A DNA stretch of 6,497 nt from Armatimonadota bacterium (GTDB lineage Bacteria > Armatimonadota > Fimbriimonadia > Fimbriimonadales > Fimbriimonadaceae): positions 1-6,497 of the forward strand of contig JAFAFM010000139.1 in assembly GCA_023423495.1 (NCBI GenBank), given 5' to 3'. Made by a program: the position numbers and the translations under genes. The notes under the pieces are model-generated. The model was not told the origin of the DNA. It saw only the letters and a program-made list of their open reading frames with translations, and did not search any database. Of this stretch, positions 1 through 6,306 are shown piece by piece (position 1 is the stretch's first letter; every line of letters begins with the position of its first letter).

Positions 1-551
1 GTGTCGTATCCGCTGATGCTGTAATAGCGGGCATCAATAGTGCCGAATCCGGGGGCGAATCGCGTGACCACGGTGCCCGGGCCGTACGCTTGTCGAGCGC
101 CAGCGCCGTCGTCGGTGGCATTAATTACGCCGTCACCATTGAGATCGAGTTGGGGAGCGGAGCCAGCGGCGCGGGGGTCTGCCGGAGGCCATTCTGCATT
201 GGTGATTTCGGAATTCGTTGCTTTCTCATTTGCTGGGGTGAAAGTCTTGAGAGATTCGACTCTACGAGAATAGAGCGCCGCCTTGAGTTCGTTCGCGGGC
301 ATGACATCCATCGCCGTTGGATCGCCGCTGTAAGTATTCACGTAGCCCAAGAGAGCTGGCGGATATGCGCCGTTGTCGGCACGATACAGTTGAAGCGCGG
401 TTCTCAACGAATTCATATTCGTGATATCCGAGCTTCGGTACGCGCCAACTTTGGCCCTCGCGAATACAGGAAAGATGATTGCAGCCAAGATCGCAATGAT
501 CGCGATCACAACCAGCAATTCGATCATCGTAAATGCAGTTTTGCGTTTCAT
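1..551 (-). CDS. type IV prepilin / GspG-like pseudopilin, C-terminus cut by window edge
   Basis: Structural subunit precursor of the pilus (or a pseudopilin), inserted in the inner membrane and processed by the peptidase encoded just upstream. 183 complete codons are visible with no stop before the window edge. The start ATG is at 551-549, with a GGAG 11 nt upstream. A short basic leader (MKRKTA) is followed by FTMIE, the class III prepilin cleavage site. Glu11 becomes mature Glu5, and the hydrophobic helix covers residues 7-30. The residue before the cut is Ala rather than the usual Gly. After the helix, residues about 49-65 (LRTALQLYRADNGAYPP) match the GspG-type pattern. Residues 136-147 (DLNGDGVINATD) form an EF-hand/dockerin-like calcium loop, which is unusual for a major pilin. 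The gene lies 68 nt after pilD, behind a hairpin. Whether it is the major pilin, a minor pilin or a secretion pseudopilin cannot be decided here. Prepilin identity is near certain. Confidence 0.93.
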   Translation of the reverse strand, partial: MKRKTAFTMIELLVVIAIIAILAAIIFPVFARAKVGAYRSSDITNMNSLRTALQLYRADNGAYPPALLGYVNTYSGDPTAMDVMPANELKAALYSRRVESLKTFTPANEKATNSEITNAEWPPADPRAAGSAPQLDLNGDGVINATDDGAGARQAYGPGTVVTRFAPGFGTIDARYYSISGYD

Positions 552-580
552 AGTCTCAACGACTCCGTAATTCCCCAAAC

Positions 581-613
581 GTGGGACGGAATGCGGTTCG
601 CGCATGTTCCCAC
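581..613. other. imperfect inverted repeat between pilD and prepilin
   Basis: Outer arms gtggga (581-586) and tcccac (608-613) and inner arms atgcg (591-595) and cgcat (601-605) can form two stacked stems around a 5-nt loop, with a 4 x 2 internal loop. On the plus strand the structure is followed by tattttt, so it looks terminator-like in that direction, although no plus-strand gene is seen to its left. On the transcribed minus strand the following bases (cgtttgggg) are a poor U-tract. It may be an mRNA stability or processing structure in the prepilin leader rather than a terminator. Confidence 0.4.
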
Positions 614-619
614 TATTTT

Positions 620-1669
620 TCAATCTCCGGCCGCCCAAATCCAATAGGAGCGCACCACACCCAGCAATTGCTTTTCGAATACTGTCGCCACAATGGCTCC
701 GAGGGCCAGGTAGGGCCCGAACGGAATCATCGTGAAATCAGCTTCAAAATCTTCCAAATCTTCAATCGGCGCATAAGGATCCTCATTGAACCAAGCCTTA
801 TACAGCTTGGGAATAAAGAGCCCGATGACGTCGATGCATAGGATATATCCTAACCCGCATTTAAGCAACGAGCCAATCGACTCTGGCTCGTAATCTTCTT
901 CCGAATCGAGAGCAACATCCGCTTGTTCCGCGTGGCCCTCCGTCTTCGCTCGCTTCCTTTCCAAGTGGGGTCGAATCAGCACCTGTGCCACGCCAAGGAC
1001 CGCTCCCAGCGCCACCGCAAGTCCAAAACTAACGACCGCTAATGCTGGAAACAGGATCGCGCCGATTCCTCGCGCCATCTTGATGTCGCCGTGGCCCATT
1101 GCGTCTTTACCAAACACCAGCCGACCGATAAACGCAATTCCCCACAGCACTCCGACGCCAACGAGTGCGCCCGCCACACTGCTTGGCATCCCCCAAGTCA
1201 CCGCCGCCGGGTTGCCCTGGGCATAAAGCCAAGCGTTGTAGGCTAAACCCAAGAACAGGAGGAAAGCGTTGATTTGATCTGGGATGATGTATAGCTCCCA
1301 GTCGATAAAGATAATTGCGACCAGCGTGCTTGCAGCGAAAGCATAGCAAAGCGCCTTCATCCAATCGTCGCCAACGATCAGGTACTGCCACCAGATCCCG
1401 GACCAGATGGCACCGTTCAAAAGCTCGACCCAGAAATAGCGTGAAGGGATCTTAGCGTCGCAGTACTTGCATCTCCCGCGTCGTATGAGCCAGGTCAACA
1501 GCGGGATCATGTCGCTCATGAGCAGGCGACTCTTGCATTTGGGACAGAAGCTATTGGGCGGATCGCTGAGGGACAAACCCCGGGGCATTCGGTAGATGAC
1601 AACGTTCAGGAAGCTGCCAATTGCAGCCCCGAACACCAGCGCCATTACCCAACTCCACTCAGGAAACAA
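620..1669 (-). CDS. pilD: prepilin leader peptidase / N-methyltransferase (A24 family), TTG start
   Basis: Polytopic inner-membrane aspartic protease that removes the prepilin leader and N-methylates the new first residue. It contains the N-terminal motif GSFLNVVIYRMPRG (18-31), a zinc tetracysteine pattern C42-x2-C45 and C67-x2-C70, and the two catalytic aspartates expected for the family: D123 in IDWELYIIPD and D195 in the GxGD motif GHGDIKM. The conserved PFGPYLALGA stands at 316-325. At 349 residues it is longer than the typical ~290, because about 70 extra residues lie between the second aspartate and PFGP. These comprise a basic then acidic loop (about 234-262), an extra hydrophobic stretch (about 268-290) and another acidic stretch (294-311). 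The TTG start has AGGA 7 nt upstream and an in-frame TAG four codons before it. An ATG at 1645-1643 (Met9), with GGAG also 7 nt upstream, is an equally good start. The gene follows a terminator-like hairpin after pilC. Confidence 0.95.
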   Translation of the reverse strand: MFPEWSWVMALVFGAAIGSFLNVVIYRMPRGLSLSDPPNSFCPKCKSRLLMSDMIPLLTWLIRRGRCKYCDAKIPSRYFWVELLNGAIWSGIWWQYLIVGDDWMKALCYAFAASTLVAIIFIDWELYIIPDQINAFLLFLGLAYNAWLYAQGNPAAVTWGMPSSVAGALVGVGVLWGIAFIGRLVFGKDAMGHGDIKMARGIGAILFPALAVVSFGLAVALGAVLGVAQVLIRPHLERKRAKTEGHAEQADVALDSEEDYEPESIGSLLKCGLGYILCIDVIGLFIPKLYKAWFNEDPYAPIEDLEDFEADFTMIPFGPYLALGAIVATVFEKQLLGVVRSYWIWAAGD

Positions 1670-1680
1670 ATTCCAATCCT

Positions 1681-1720
1681 AGCAACAAAACAGCCTGCCG
1701 GTAACATCCGGCAGGCTGTT
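1681..1720 (-). terminator. Rho-independent terminator or attenuator between pilC and pilD
   Basis: A perfect 13-bp inverted repeat (arms 1689-1701 and 1708-1720, aacagcctgccgg and its complement) encloses a 6-nt loop. Read on the minus strand, the stem begins 16 nt after the pilC stop codon and is followed by a T-rich stretch (the run reads TTTTGTTGCT, its first two bases being part of the stem). This is the shape of an intrinsic terminator, though the U-tract is short and interrupted by G. The pilD ribosome binding site follows within 10 nt, so partial read-through would lower expression of pilD and prepilin relative to pilBTC unless they have their own promoter. Confidence 0.72.
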
Positions 1721-1736
1721 GCGATTCAAGCGGCGA

Positions 1737-2972
1737 TTACTCGCCTTCTTCTCCACCGCCCGCAGACAGCTTAGATATAACGTCCACCAGCGGAAGGAAC
1801 ATCGAAATAACGATGAAGCCTACGACGAATCCCAGCCCGACGATCATGATGGGCTCCAAGGCAGCTGTGAGCGAAGCAAGCGTTGCTTCCACCTCGGACT
1901 CGTAAAAATCCGCGATCTTCTGCAACATGAAGTCCAACGAACCGGACTCTTCGCCAACACCGATCATGTGAACGACCATCGGCGGGAAGAGCCGCGACTC
2001 TTCGAGCGGGTCGCCGATTCGGTCACCTTCTCGGATTCGAGCACGGGCTTCGAGAACCGCATCGGACATGATCGTGTTTCCAACTGTTCCAGCCACCGTT
2101 TCCATTGCCTGCAGGATAGGAACACCCGACGTTAAGAGCGTGCCCATCGTCCGGCTAAACCGGGCGAGGCAGATCTTGTGGTGAAGCTTTCCAAAGATCG
2201 GAATCTTCAGCTTCACGCGATCGGCCACTCGACGACCGAACCTTGTCGAGACAAACAACTTGTAAGCGACGATGATGACGACCAGCGAGATCGCCACAAT
2301 CCACCAGTGGTACTTGATGGTGTCGGAAACAGCAATTAGGAATTTCGTGGGGCCAGGCAACTCGTCTCGCTTAAGGCCGAGGTCGAATAGAATGTCGGAC
2401 CACTGGGGAACGAACCAGTAGACCAAGAAGCCGGTGATACCGGTTGCCAAAACCGCAACCAAAACCGGATAGGTGAGGGCGGACTTGACCTTGCGGCGAA
2501 GTTCTACGTCCTTTTCCAAGAAGTGCGAGAGGCGCTGGAGGGTTTCCTCCAAGACACCACCGACTTCACCGGCTTTGATCATACCGATGAACAGGTTGCT
2601 AAACGTCTTGGGGTGGCGCTGCATGGCGCGGGACAAGCTTTCGCCCGATTCGACCCGCTCGCCAATGTCCGTAATGATTTTCTTCAGCTTTGGATCTTGG
2701 GTCTGCTGGCCGAGAACGTCCAGACAGCGAACCAAGGAAACACCTGCGTCTACCATGGTGGAGAACTGGCGACAGAAGACCGAGAGGTTTGTGAGCTTGA
2801 CCTTTCCAAACGATTTCGGCTTAGCCGATTTCGCTTTGATCATGGTCACCTCGGTGATGGTGAACCCTTGCTCCTCGAACCTCTTTCTTAGAATCTCCTC
2901 ACTTTCGGCATCGGCGGTTCCTTTTTGGATTCCGCCGCTTGCGTCGCGGAAGGTGTAGCTGAATACTGGCAT
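1737..2972 (-). CDS. pilC: type IV pilus inner-membrane platform protein PilC (GspF family)
   Basis: Inner-membrane platform at the base of the pilus, contacting the PilB and PilT motors and taking part in pilin insertion and release. The 411 residues match the usual family length (about 400). A short N-terminal cytoplasmic domain (1-55) is followed by two T2SSF repeats. The first is about 63-190, with FCRQFSTMVDAGVSL at 66-80 and GEVGG at 135-139. The second is about 265-393, with ARFSRTMGTLLTSGVPILQA at 270-289 and VGEESGSLDFML at 339-350. Likely membrane segments are at about 167-188, 222-241 and 374-396. The tail is Gly/Glu-rich. The ATG start is preceded by AGGAG with a 4-nt spacer. The gene begins only 9 bp after the pilT stop, so the two are probably translationally coupled. 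A terminator-like hairpin follows its stop codon. Identification is secure; GspF of a secretion system is the only alternative, made less likely by the adjacent pilT. Confidence 0.97.
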   Translation of the reverse strand: MPVFSYTFRDASGGIQKGTADAESEEILRKRFEEQGFTITEVTMIKAKSAKPKSFGKVKLTNLSVFCRQFSTMVDAGVSLVRCLDVLGQQTQDPKLKKIITDIGERVESGESLSRAMQRHPKTFSNLFIGMIKAGEVGGVLEETLQRLSHFLEKDVELRRKVKSALTYPVLVAVLATGITGFLVYWFVPQWSDILFDLGLKRDELPGPTKFLIAVSDTIKYHWWIVAISLVVIIVAYKLFVSTRFGRRVADRVKLKIPIFGKLHHKICLARFSRTMGTLLTSGVPILQAMETVAGTVGNTIMSDAVLEARARIREGDRIGDPLEESRLFPPMVVHMIGVGEESGSLDFMLQKIADFYESEVEATLASLTAALEPIMIVGLGFVVGFIVISMFLPLVDVISKLSAGGGEEGE

Positions 2973-2976
2973 GGTG

Positions 2977-2981
2977 CTCCT
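2977..2981 (-). promoter_or_regulatory. pilC Shine-Dalgarno site abutting pilT stop
   Basis: Minus strand reads TAA-AGGAG-CACC-ATG: the pilT stop codon is directly followed by a strong AGGAG and then the pilC start. This is the clearest ribosome binding site in the operon and supports pilT-pilC coupling. Confidence 0.8.
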
Positions 2982-4178
2982 TTAGCGCCGCTGCGGTGCG
3001 CCAGATTGGGCGCCCTGCTGCGGCGTGTTGATCATCTTCTTCAATTCGTCTGGGTTCTGGCAGCGGCTGAAAACCTCTTCCAGCGTTACGTAACCCTTCA
3101 GGTACAAGTCTCGCAAGCACTGGTCCATGGTGATCATGCCCAGGTTTCCGCTCGTTTGAATCATTGACGGAATCTGGTGCGTCTTCGCTTCTCGAATCAG
3201 GTTGCGAATGGCCGGACTGGCAAGCATGATCTCATTAGCCGGGATTCGACCTGGTGCTCCTGCTCTCGGAAGCAGCTGCTGAGAGATGATCGCCTGCAGG
3301 TTGTTCGAGAGCTGAACGCGAATCTGCTCTTGCTGGCCGGGAGGGAAAACGTCGATGATACGGTCGACAGATTCTGCGGCGTTGTTCGTATGCAAAGTCG
3401 CGAAGACCAAGTGGCCCGTTTCCGCCGCGGTGATCGCGAGCGAAATGGTTTCCATGTCTCGCATTTCACCGACGAGCAGAACGTCCGGGTCTTCACGGAG
3501 CGATGCGCGGAGTGCGTTGGAGAAGCTCTTGGTGTCGCCACCCAACTCACGCTGGTTAATGACCGACTGCTTGTGCGTGTGCAGATACTCGATCGGGTCC
3601 TCGATCGTGATGATGTGGACCGCCTTATTAATGTTGATGTGGTTGATCATCGCCGCTAGCGACGTCGACTTACCAGAACCGGTCGGTCCGGTGACCAAGA
3701 TCAAACCGCGGGGCTTATCCGTGAGAGTTTCCAACAGCGGAGGCAGATTGAGGTCCCGAACGGTTGGAATCTTCTGGGGGATCAATCGGAAGGCAGCTGC
3801 GCAGGAACCGCGGTCGCGATACATGTTTACACGGAAGCGAGCGCGTCTCGGAAGTTGGTACGAGAAGTCCAACTCAAGGGTGGTTTCAAATCGGTTGATG
3901 TTATCGTCCGAAATGATCTCGTACATCATTCGCTGCAAAATCTGCGACGTGAACTTCTCGAAGTTCAGACGCTTCAGCGCGCCATCTTCTCGAATGACCG
4001 GCGCTTCACCCTGACAAATGTGCAGGTCGGAAGCGTTTCGGTCGACAACGATGTGCAGAAGCTCGTCGATGTGAAGGTCTTCCAACGGGATCGGGGCGCC
4101 CGCCTTTTTGACCTCTTCGGTTGCAGCCTCGGGAGCGGCTGCTCCCGGCACTTGAAACATCGGAGTGTTTGTATCCAT
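2982..4178 (-). CDS. pilT: twitching motility / pilus retraction ATPase PilT
   Basis: Cytoplasmic hexameric ATPase that powers pilus depolymerisation and retraction. The 398-residue protein has a PAS-like N-terminal domain beginning near LEDLHIDELL (32-41) and the family motif NASDLHI (48-54). The RecA-like domain follows: Walker A GPTGSGKST (164-172, Lys170), Asp box ITIEDPIEY (190-198), Walker B DPDVLLVGEMRD (230-241, catalytic Glu238) and His box with TLHTN (261-265). AIRNLIRE (323-330) is the PilT-specific retraction motif and separates it from PilB/GspE paralogues. It carries about 30 extra Ala/Pro-rich residues at the N-terminus and a Gln/Gly-rich tail, making it longer than the common ~345-370. 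An in-frame TAA lies six codons before the ATG, so the start cannot move further upstream, but no clear Shine-Dalgarno is visible and Met7 is an alternative. It sits 46 bp after pilB and 9 bp before pilC. Confidence 0.97.
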   Translation of the reverse strand: MDTNTPMFQVPGAAAPEAATEEVKKAGAPIPLEDLHIDELLHIVVDRNASDLHICQGEAPVIREDGALKRLNFEKFTSQILQRMMYEIISDDNINRFETTLELDFSYQLPRRARFRVNMYRDRGSCAAAFRLIPQKIPTVRDLNLPPLLETLTDKPRGLILVTGPTGSGKSTSLAAMINHININKAVHIITIEDPIEYLHTHKQSVINQRELGGDTKSFSNALRASLREDPDVLLVGEMRDMETISLAITAAETGHLVFATLHTNNAAESVDRIIDVFPPGQQEQIRVQLSNNLQAIISQQLLPRAGAPGRIPANEIMLASPAIRNLIREAKTHQIPSMIQTSGNLGMITMDQCLRDLYLKGYVTLEEVFSRCQNPDELKKMINTPQQGAQSGAPQRR

Positions 4179-4224
4179 AAGATGTATTGCTAATTAATCC
4201 AGATGCAGTCCAAAACCTTTCTAT

Positions 4225-6003
4225 CTAGCCGAAACCAGCGGTGAAGACCACGCGCATGACTTCTTGCGGGTCGGTCTGACCGGCCAACACTTTCGTCAAG
4301 CCGTCTTCACGAAGTTCGTGCATTCCGTTCGCCTTGGCTGCCGCGCGAACGTCGGCAACTGGAGCTCGGCGGACAACCAACTCCGCGATTTCGTTGTTCA
4401 TGGTCATCAGCTCGTGGAAGCCAGTTCGACCCTTATATCCAGTCATTCGGTTGTCTTCGTGTGGAATCCCACGGTAAAGGGTGACTTTTTCGTCGGGATC
4501 CGTCAATTGGAAACCAAAACGTCGCAGATCGATCGCGGGCACCTCGTAAGATTCGCGGTGCTCGGGGTCGACGCGACGTCCAAGACGCTGAGCGAGAACT
4601 CCGGTGAGCGTCGCGGCGATCAAGTACGGCTCCACACCCATGTCGATCATACGAAGGGTAGTGGAAGGCGCGTCGTTCGTGTGGATCGTGGAGAGAACCA
4701 TGTGACCCGTAAGCGCGGACTCAATCGCGATTTCGGCCGTTTCAAGGTCTCGCATCTCTCCGACCATCATGATGTCGGGGTCTTGTCGAAGGAAGGCGCG
4801 AAGGGCGGTGGCGAAGGTCAGACCGGCCTTTCGGTTCATACCAACCTGGGCGACACCGGCGAGCTGGTACTCGATCGGGTCTTCGGCAGTGATGATGTTG
4901 ACGCCGATCGTGTTTAAGATGTTTAGACAGGAGTAAAGCGTCGTAGTCTTTCCAGAACCCGTCGGACCCGTACAGAGGAACATTCCCTGTGGCTGAGAGA
5001 CAAGCTCTTCGATCTTGGCTTCGTTCTCCGACGTAAAGCCGAGCTTGTTCAGACCGATCATGACGCTCGACTTGTCGAGAATACGCATAACGATCTTTTC
5101 GCCATACGGCGTCGGGATCGAGCTTACGCGGAGGTCATATTCCTTGCTGGCGTGCCGGACTTCGATACGACCGTCCTGTGGAACACGCCGCTCGGCGATG
5201 TTCATGTCGGCCATGATCTTGAGACGGCTGATGAGGGGGGCCATTAGGTTACGCGGAACCGTCATCGCCTCCATCAAAACACCGTCCAAGCGGTACCGAA
5301 TACGCACAGATCGCTGCTGCGGTTCGACGTGGATGTCCGAGGCGCGGTCAGCAATCGCCTGCTGAATTAAAGCGTTCGCCAATTTGATGATCGGAGCCTG
5401 CTCCGCCATCTGCTCGGCATCTTTATCCTCGTCTTCACCTTCACGGCCACGCTGAACGCCCGCCGCGGCGATTGCACCTCGGATGTCGGCGCGAAGGTCA
5501 ACGTTGGCAGCGGGTCCAGCGGAGCCGGCCGCAGCGGCAGCTCCTGCAGCGTCTCCGTTGGAGGAACCGCCGGAGTAATTCTTCTTTATCGCGTCTTCGA
5601 TCGCCCCGGGAAGAGCCAGAACCGGCACCACCCTGCAGCCGGAAGCCATCTTTACGTCGTCGAGGGCCAGGATGTTTTTGTCGTTGGCCATCGCGAGCCA
5701 AAGCGTCTGGCCGTCCTTTTTGACGGGGATGACGCTGTGCGATTTTGCAATTCTTTCGGGGACAACGTTAATTGCCGAGCTTTCGATGTTGACCCGGTCC
5801 AGATCGACGAAACCGATACCCATTTCTTGGGCTTTGGCTTGCAGCACCTCGCGCTCTCCGACCAATCCGAGAGAAACGAGCACGCGACCGAGATCCGGCT
5901 CTTTTGTCTGCTGCTGAACCTTGACTGCTTCTTCTAGCTGCTCGGGCTTTAAAAAGCCTTTCTGCTGAAGGAACTGAACCATTGAAACGCGAGGCAATGC
6001 CAT
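4225..6003 (-). CDS. pilB: type IV pilus assembly (extension) ATPase PilB (GspE family)
   Basis: Cytoplasmic hexameric ATPase that drives pilin polymerisation through PilC. The 592 residues match the family length. The N-terminal MshEN-type domain (about 1-145) shows two helical G-x-L repeats (11-31 and 38-60). A low-complexity linker (about 143-202) is Gly/Ala/Ser-rich and then strongly acidic. The second N-terminal domain contains ASDIHVEP (221-228) and RYRLDG (236-241). The ATPase core has Walker A GPTGSGKTT (346-354, Lys352), Asp box TAEDPIEYQ (372-380), Walker B DPDIMMVGEMRD (408-419, Glu416), and His box TGHMVLSTIHTND (432-444). TGYKGRTGFHEL (521-532) is the conserved C-terminal signature. 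The four zinc cysteines normally found between QR(L)xRR and TGYKGR are absent: the corresponding residues are D479, H482, H515 and N518. It is the first gene of the operon. A stop codon lies three codons before the ATG, fixing it as the first possible start; the Shine-Dalgarno is weak. Confidence 0.97.
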   Translation of the reverse strand: MALPRVSMVQFLQQKGFLKPEQLEEAVKVQQQTKEPDLGRVLVSLGLVGEREVLQAKAQEMGIGFVDLDRVNIESSAINVVPERIAKSHSVIPVKKDGQTLWLAMANDKNILALDDVKMASGCRVVPVLALPGAIEDAIKKNYSGGSSNGDAAGAAAAAGSAGPAANVDLRADIRGAIAAAGVQRGREGEDEDKDAEQMAEQAPIIKLANALIQQAIADRASDIHVEPQQRSVRIRYRLDGVLMEAMTVPRNLMAPLISRLKIMADMNIAERRVPQDGRIEVRHASKEYDLRVSSIPTPYGEKIVMRILDKSSVMIGLNKLGFTSENEAKIEELVSQPQGMFLCTGPTGSGKTTTLYSCLNILNTIGVNIITAEDPIEYQLAGVAQVGMNRKAGLTFATALRAFLRQDPDIMMVGEMRDLETAEIAIESALTGHMVLSTIHTNDAPSTTLRMIDMGVEPYLIAATLTGVLAQRLGRRVDPEHRESYEVPAIDLRRFGFQLTDPDEKVTLYRGIPHEDNRMTGYKGRTGFHELMTMNNEIAELVVRRAPVADVRAAAKANGMHELREDGLTKVLAGQTDPQEVMRVVFTAGFG

Positions 6004-6079
6004 CTGCTTTTATCCACCCAACCCGTAAGGACTCGACTTTCGGGCTGCTGCCCACCCCACGCCGAACCCATGAAACTCT

Positions 6080-6085
6080 ATTCTA
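6080..6085 (-). promoter_or_regulatory. possible proximal -10 element for pilB
   Basis: Minus strand TAGAAT matches the sigma-70 -10 consensus at five of six positions and would start a transcript about 70 nt before the pilB ATG. No acceptable -35 hexamer lies 16-18 nt upstream, so this is weak. Confidence 0.25.
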
Positions 6086-6194
6086 GACCAAAGGCCCCAT
6101 TTTTCTGCGTGAAGGATTTTTGAATGCACCTTTCAACGAATGACGGTAAGACCTCGATAGAAGGTTCGCACGCGTTTGCCTTCTCCACCGCAGA

Positions 6195-6223
6195 ATCTTA
6201 ACGCACTTTTGCCAATCTCGCAA
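6195..6223 (-). promoter_or_regulatory. possible sigma-70-type promoter for the pil operon
   Basis: On the minus strand TTGCGA (6218-6223) and TAAGAT (6195-6200) are separated by exactly 17 nt; each matches its consensus hexamer at four of six positions. Transcription would begin near 6188 and leave a leader of about 185 nt before pilB. This is a motif match by eye only. Confidence 0.35.
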
Positions 6224-6276
6224 GCTCCGTTTTGCCGCTCGGCCTATGTTGCGAACCAAACTTCACCCCAGAGCGT

Positions 6277-6282
6277 TAGAAT
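6277..6282 (+). promoter_or_regulatory. possible -10 element for htpX
   Basis: TAGAAT matches the -10 consensus at five of six positions and lies 11 nt before the htpX ribosome binding site, which would give a very short leader. The only TTG-type hexamer nearby, TTGCGA at 6249-6254, is 22 nt upstream, too far for a normal spacer. Confidence 0.28.
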
Positions 6283-6293
6283 GCTCAACACGC

Positions 6294-6299
6294 AAGGAG
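6294..6299 (+). promoter_or_regulatory. htpX Shine-Dalgarno site
   Basis: AAGGAG with a 7-nt spacer before the TTG at 6307. This strong and well-placed site decides the TTG start, which also gives the expected family N-terminus MNALKTGILL. Confidence 0.8.
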
Positions 6300-6306
6300 A
6301 AACTGG

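Larger units (their letters stand above)
6004..6306. promoter_or_regulatory. divergent intergenic region between pilB and htpX
   Basis: This 303-bp stretch separates two divergent genes and must hold the promoters for both. No convincing coding region was found in it. Candidate elements are listed separately (6195-6223 and 6080-6085 for pilB, 6277-6282 for htpX). It also contains a short inverted repeat agaagg/ccttct (6159-6164 and 6179-6184) and a distant 8-bp inverted pair GGTTCGCA (6163-6170) and TGCGAACC (6250-6257). The second could be a regulator site but is within what chance allows. Confidence 0.6.

Noticed and set aside
90..647. 185-codon open frame on the plus strand opposite the prepilin
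   Set aside because: The minus-strand frame is a clear prepilin with start signals; the plus frame has no recognisable content and runs across the pilD-prepilin gap and the end of pilD.
2473..2958. 161-codon open frame on the plus strand opposite pilC
   Set aside because: Antisense shadow of a conserved gene with no recognisable motif.
3355..4014. 219-codon open frame on the plus strand opposite pilT
   Set aside because: It is entirely antisense to a well-conserved ATPase gene, its translation shows no recognisable domain, and its Ser/Arg-rich composition is what the reverse of this coding sequence gives.
4178..4225. Separate promoter or terminator in the 46-bp pilB-pilT gap
   Set aside because: The gap (4179-4224) is AT-rich with a TTAATTA stretch, but neither a paired -35/-10 with proper spacing nor a stable hairpin could be found.
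4264..4917. 217-codon open frame on the plus strand opposite pilB
   Set aside because: Antisense shadow of the PilB ATPase domain; no ribosome binding site or family resemblance.
2982..6003. Type II secretion ATPase and platform rather than pilus genes
   Set aside because: The second ATPase carries the PilT retraction motif AIRNLIRE, which secretion systems lack, so a retractile type IV pilus is the better reading.
5768..6055. 95-codon minus-strand open frame overlapping the pilB start
   Set aside because: Arg/Ser-rich frame-shifted shadow of pilB extending into the leader; no start signals or motif.
6159..6184. Short inverted repeat agaagg/ccttct as a terminator
   Set aside because: Only 6 bp with a 14-nt loop and no T-run on either side; expected by chance in 300 bp.
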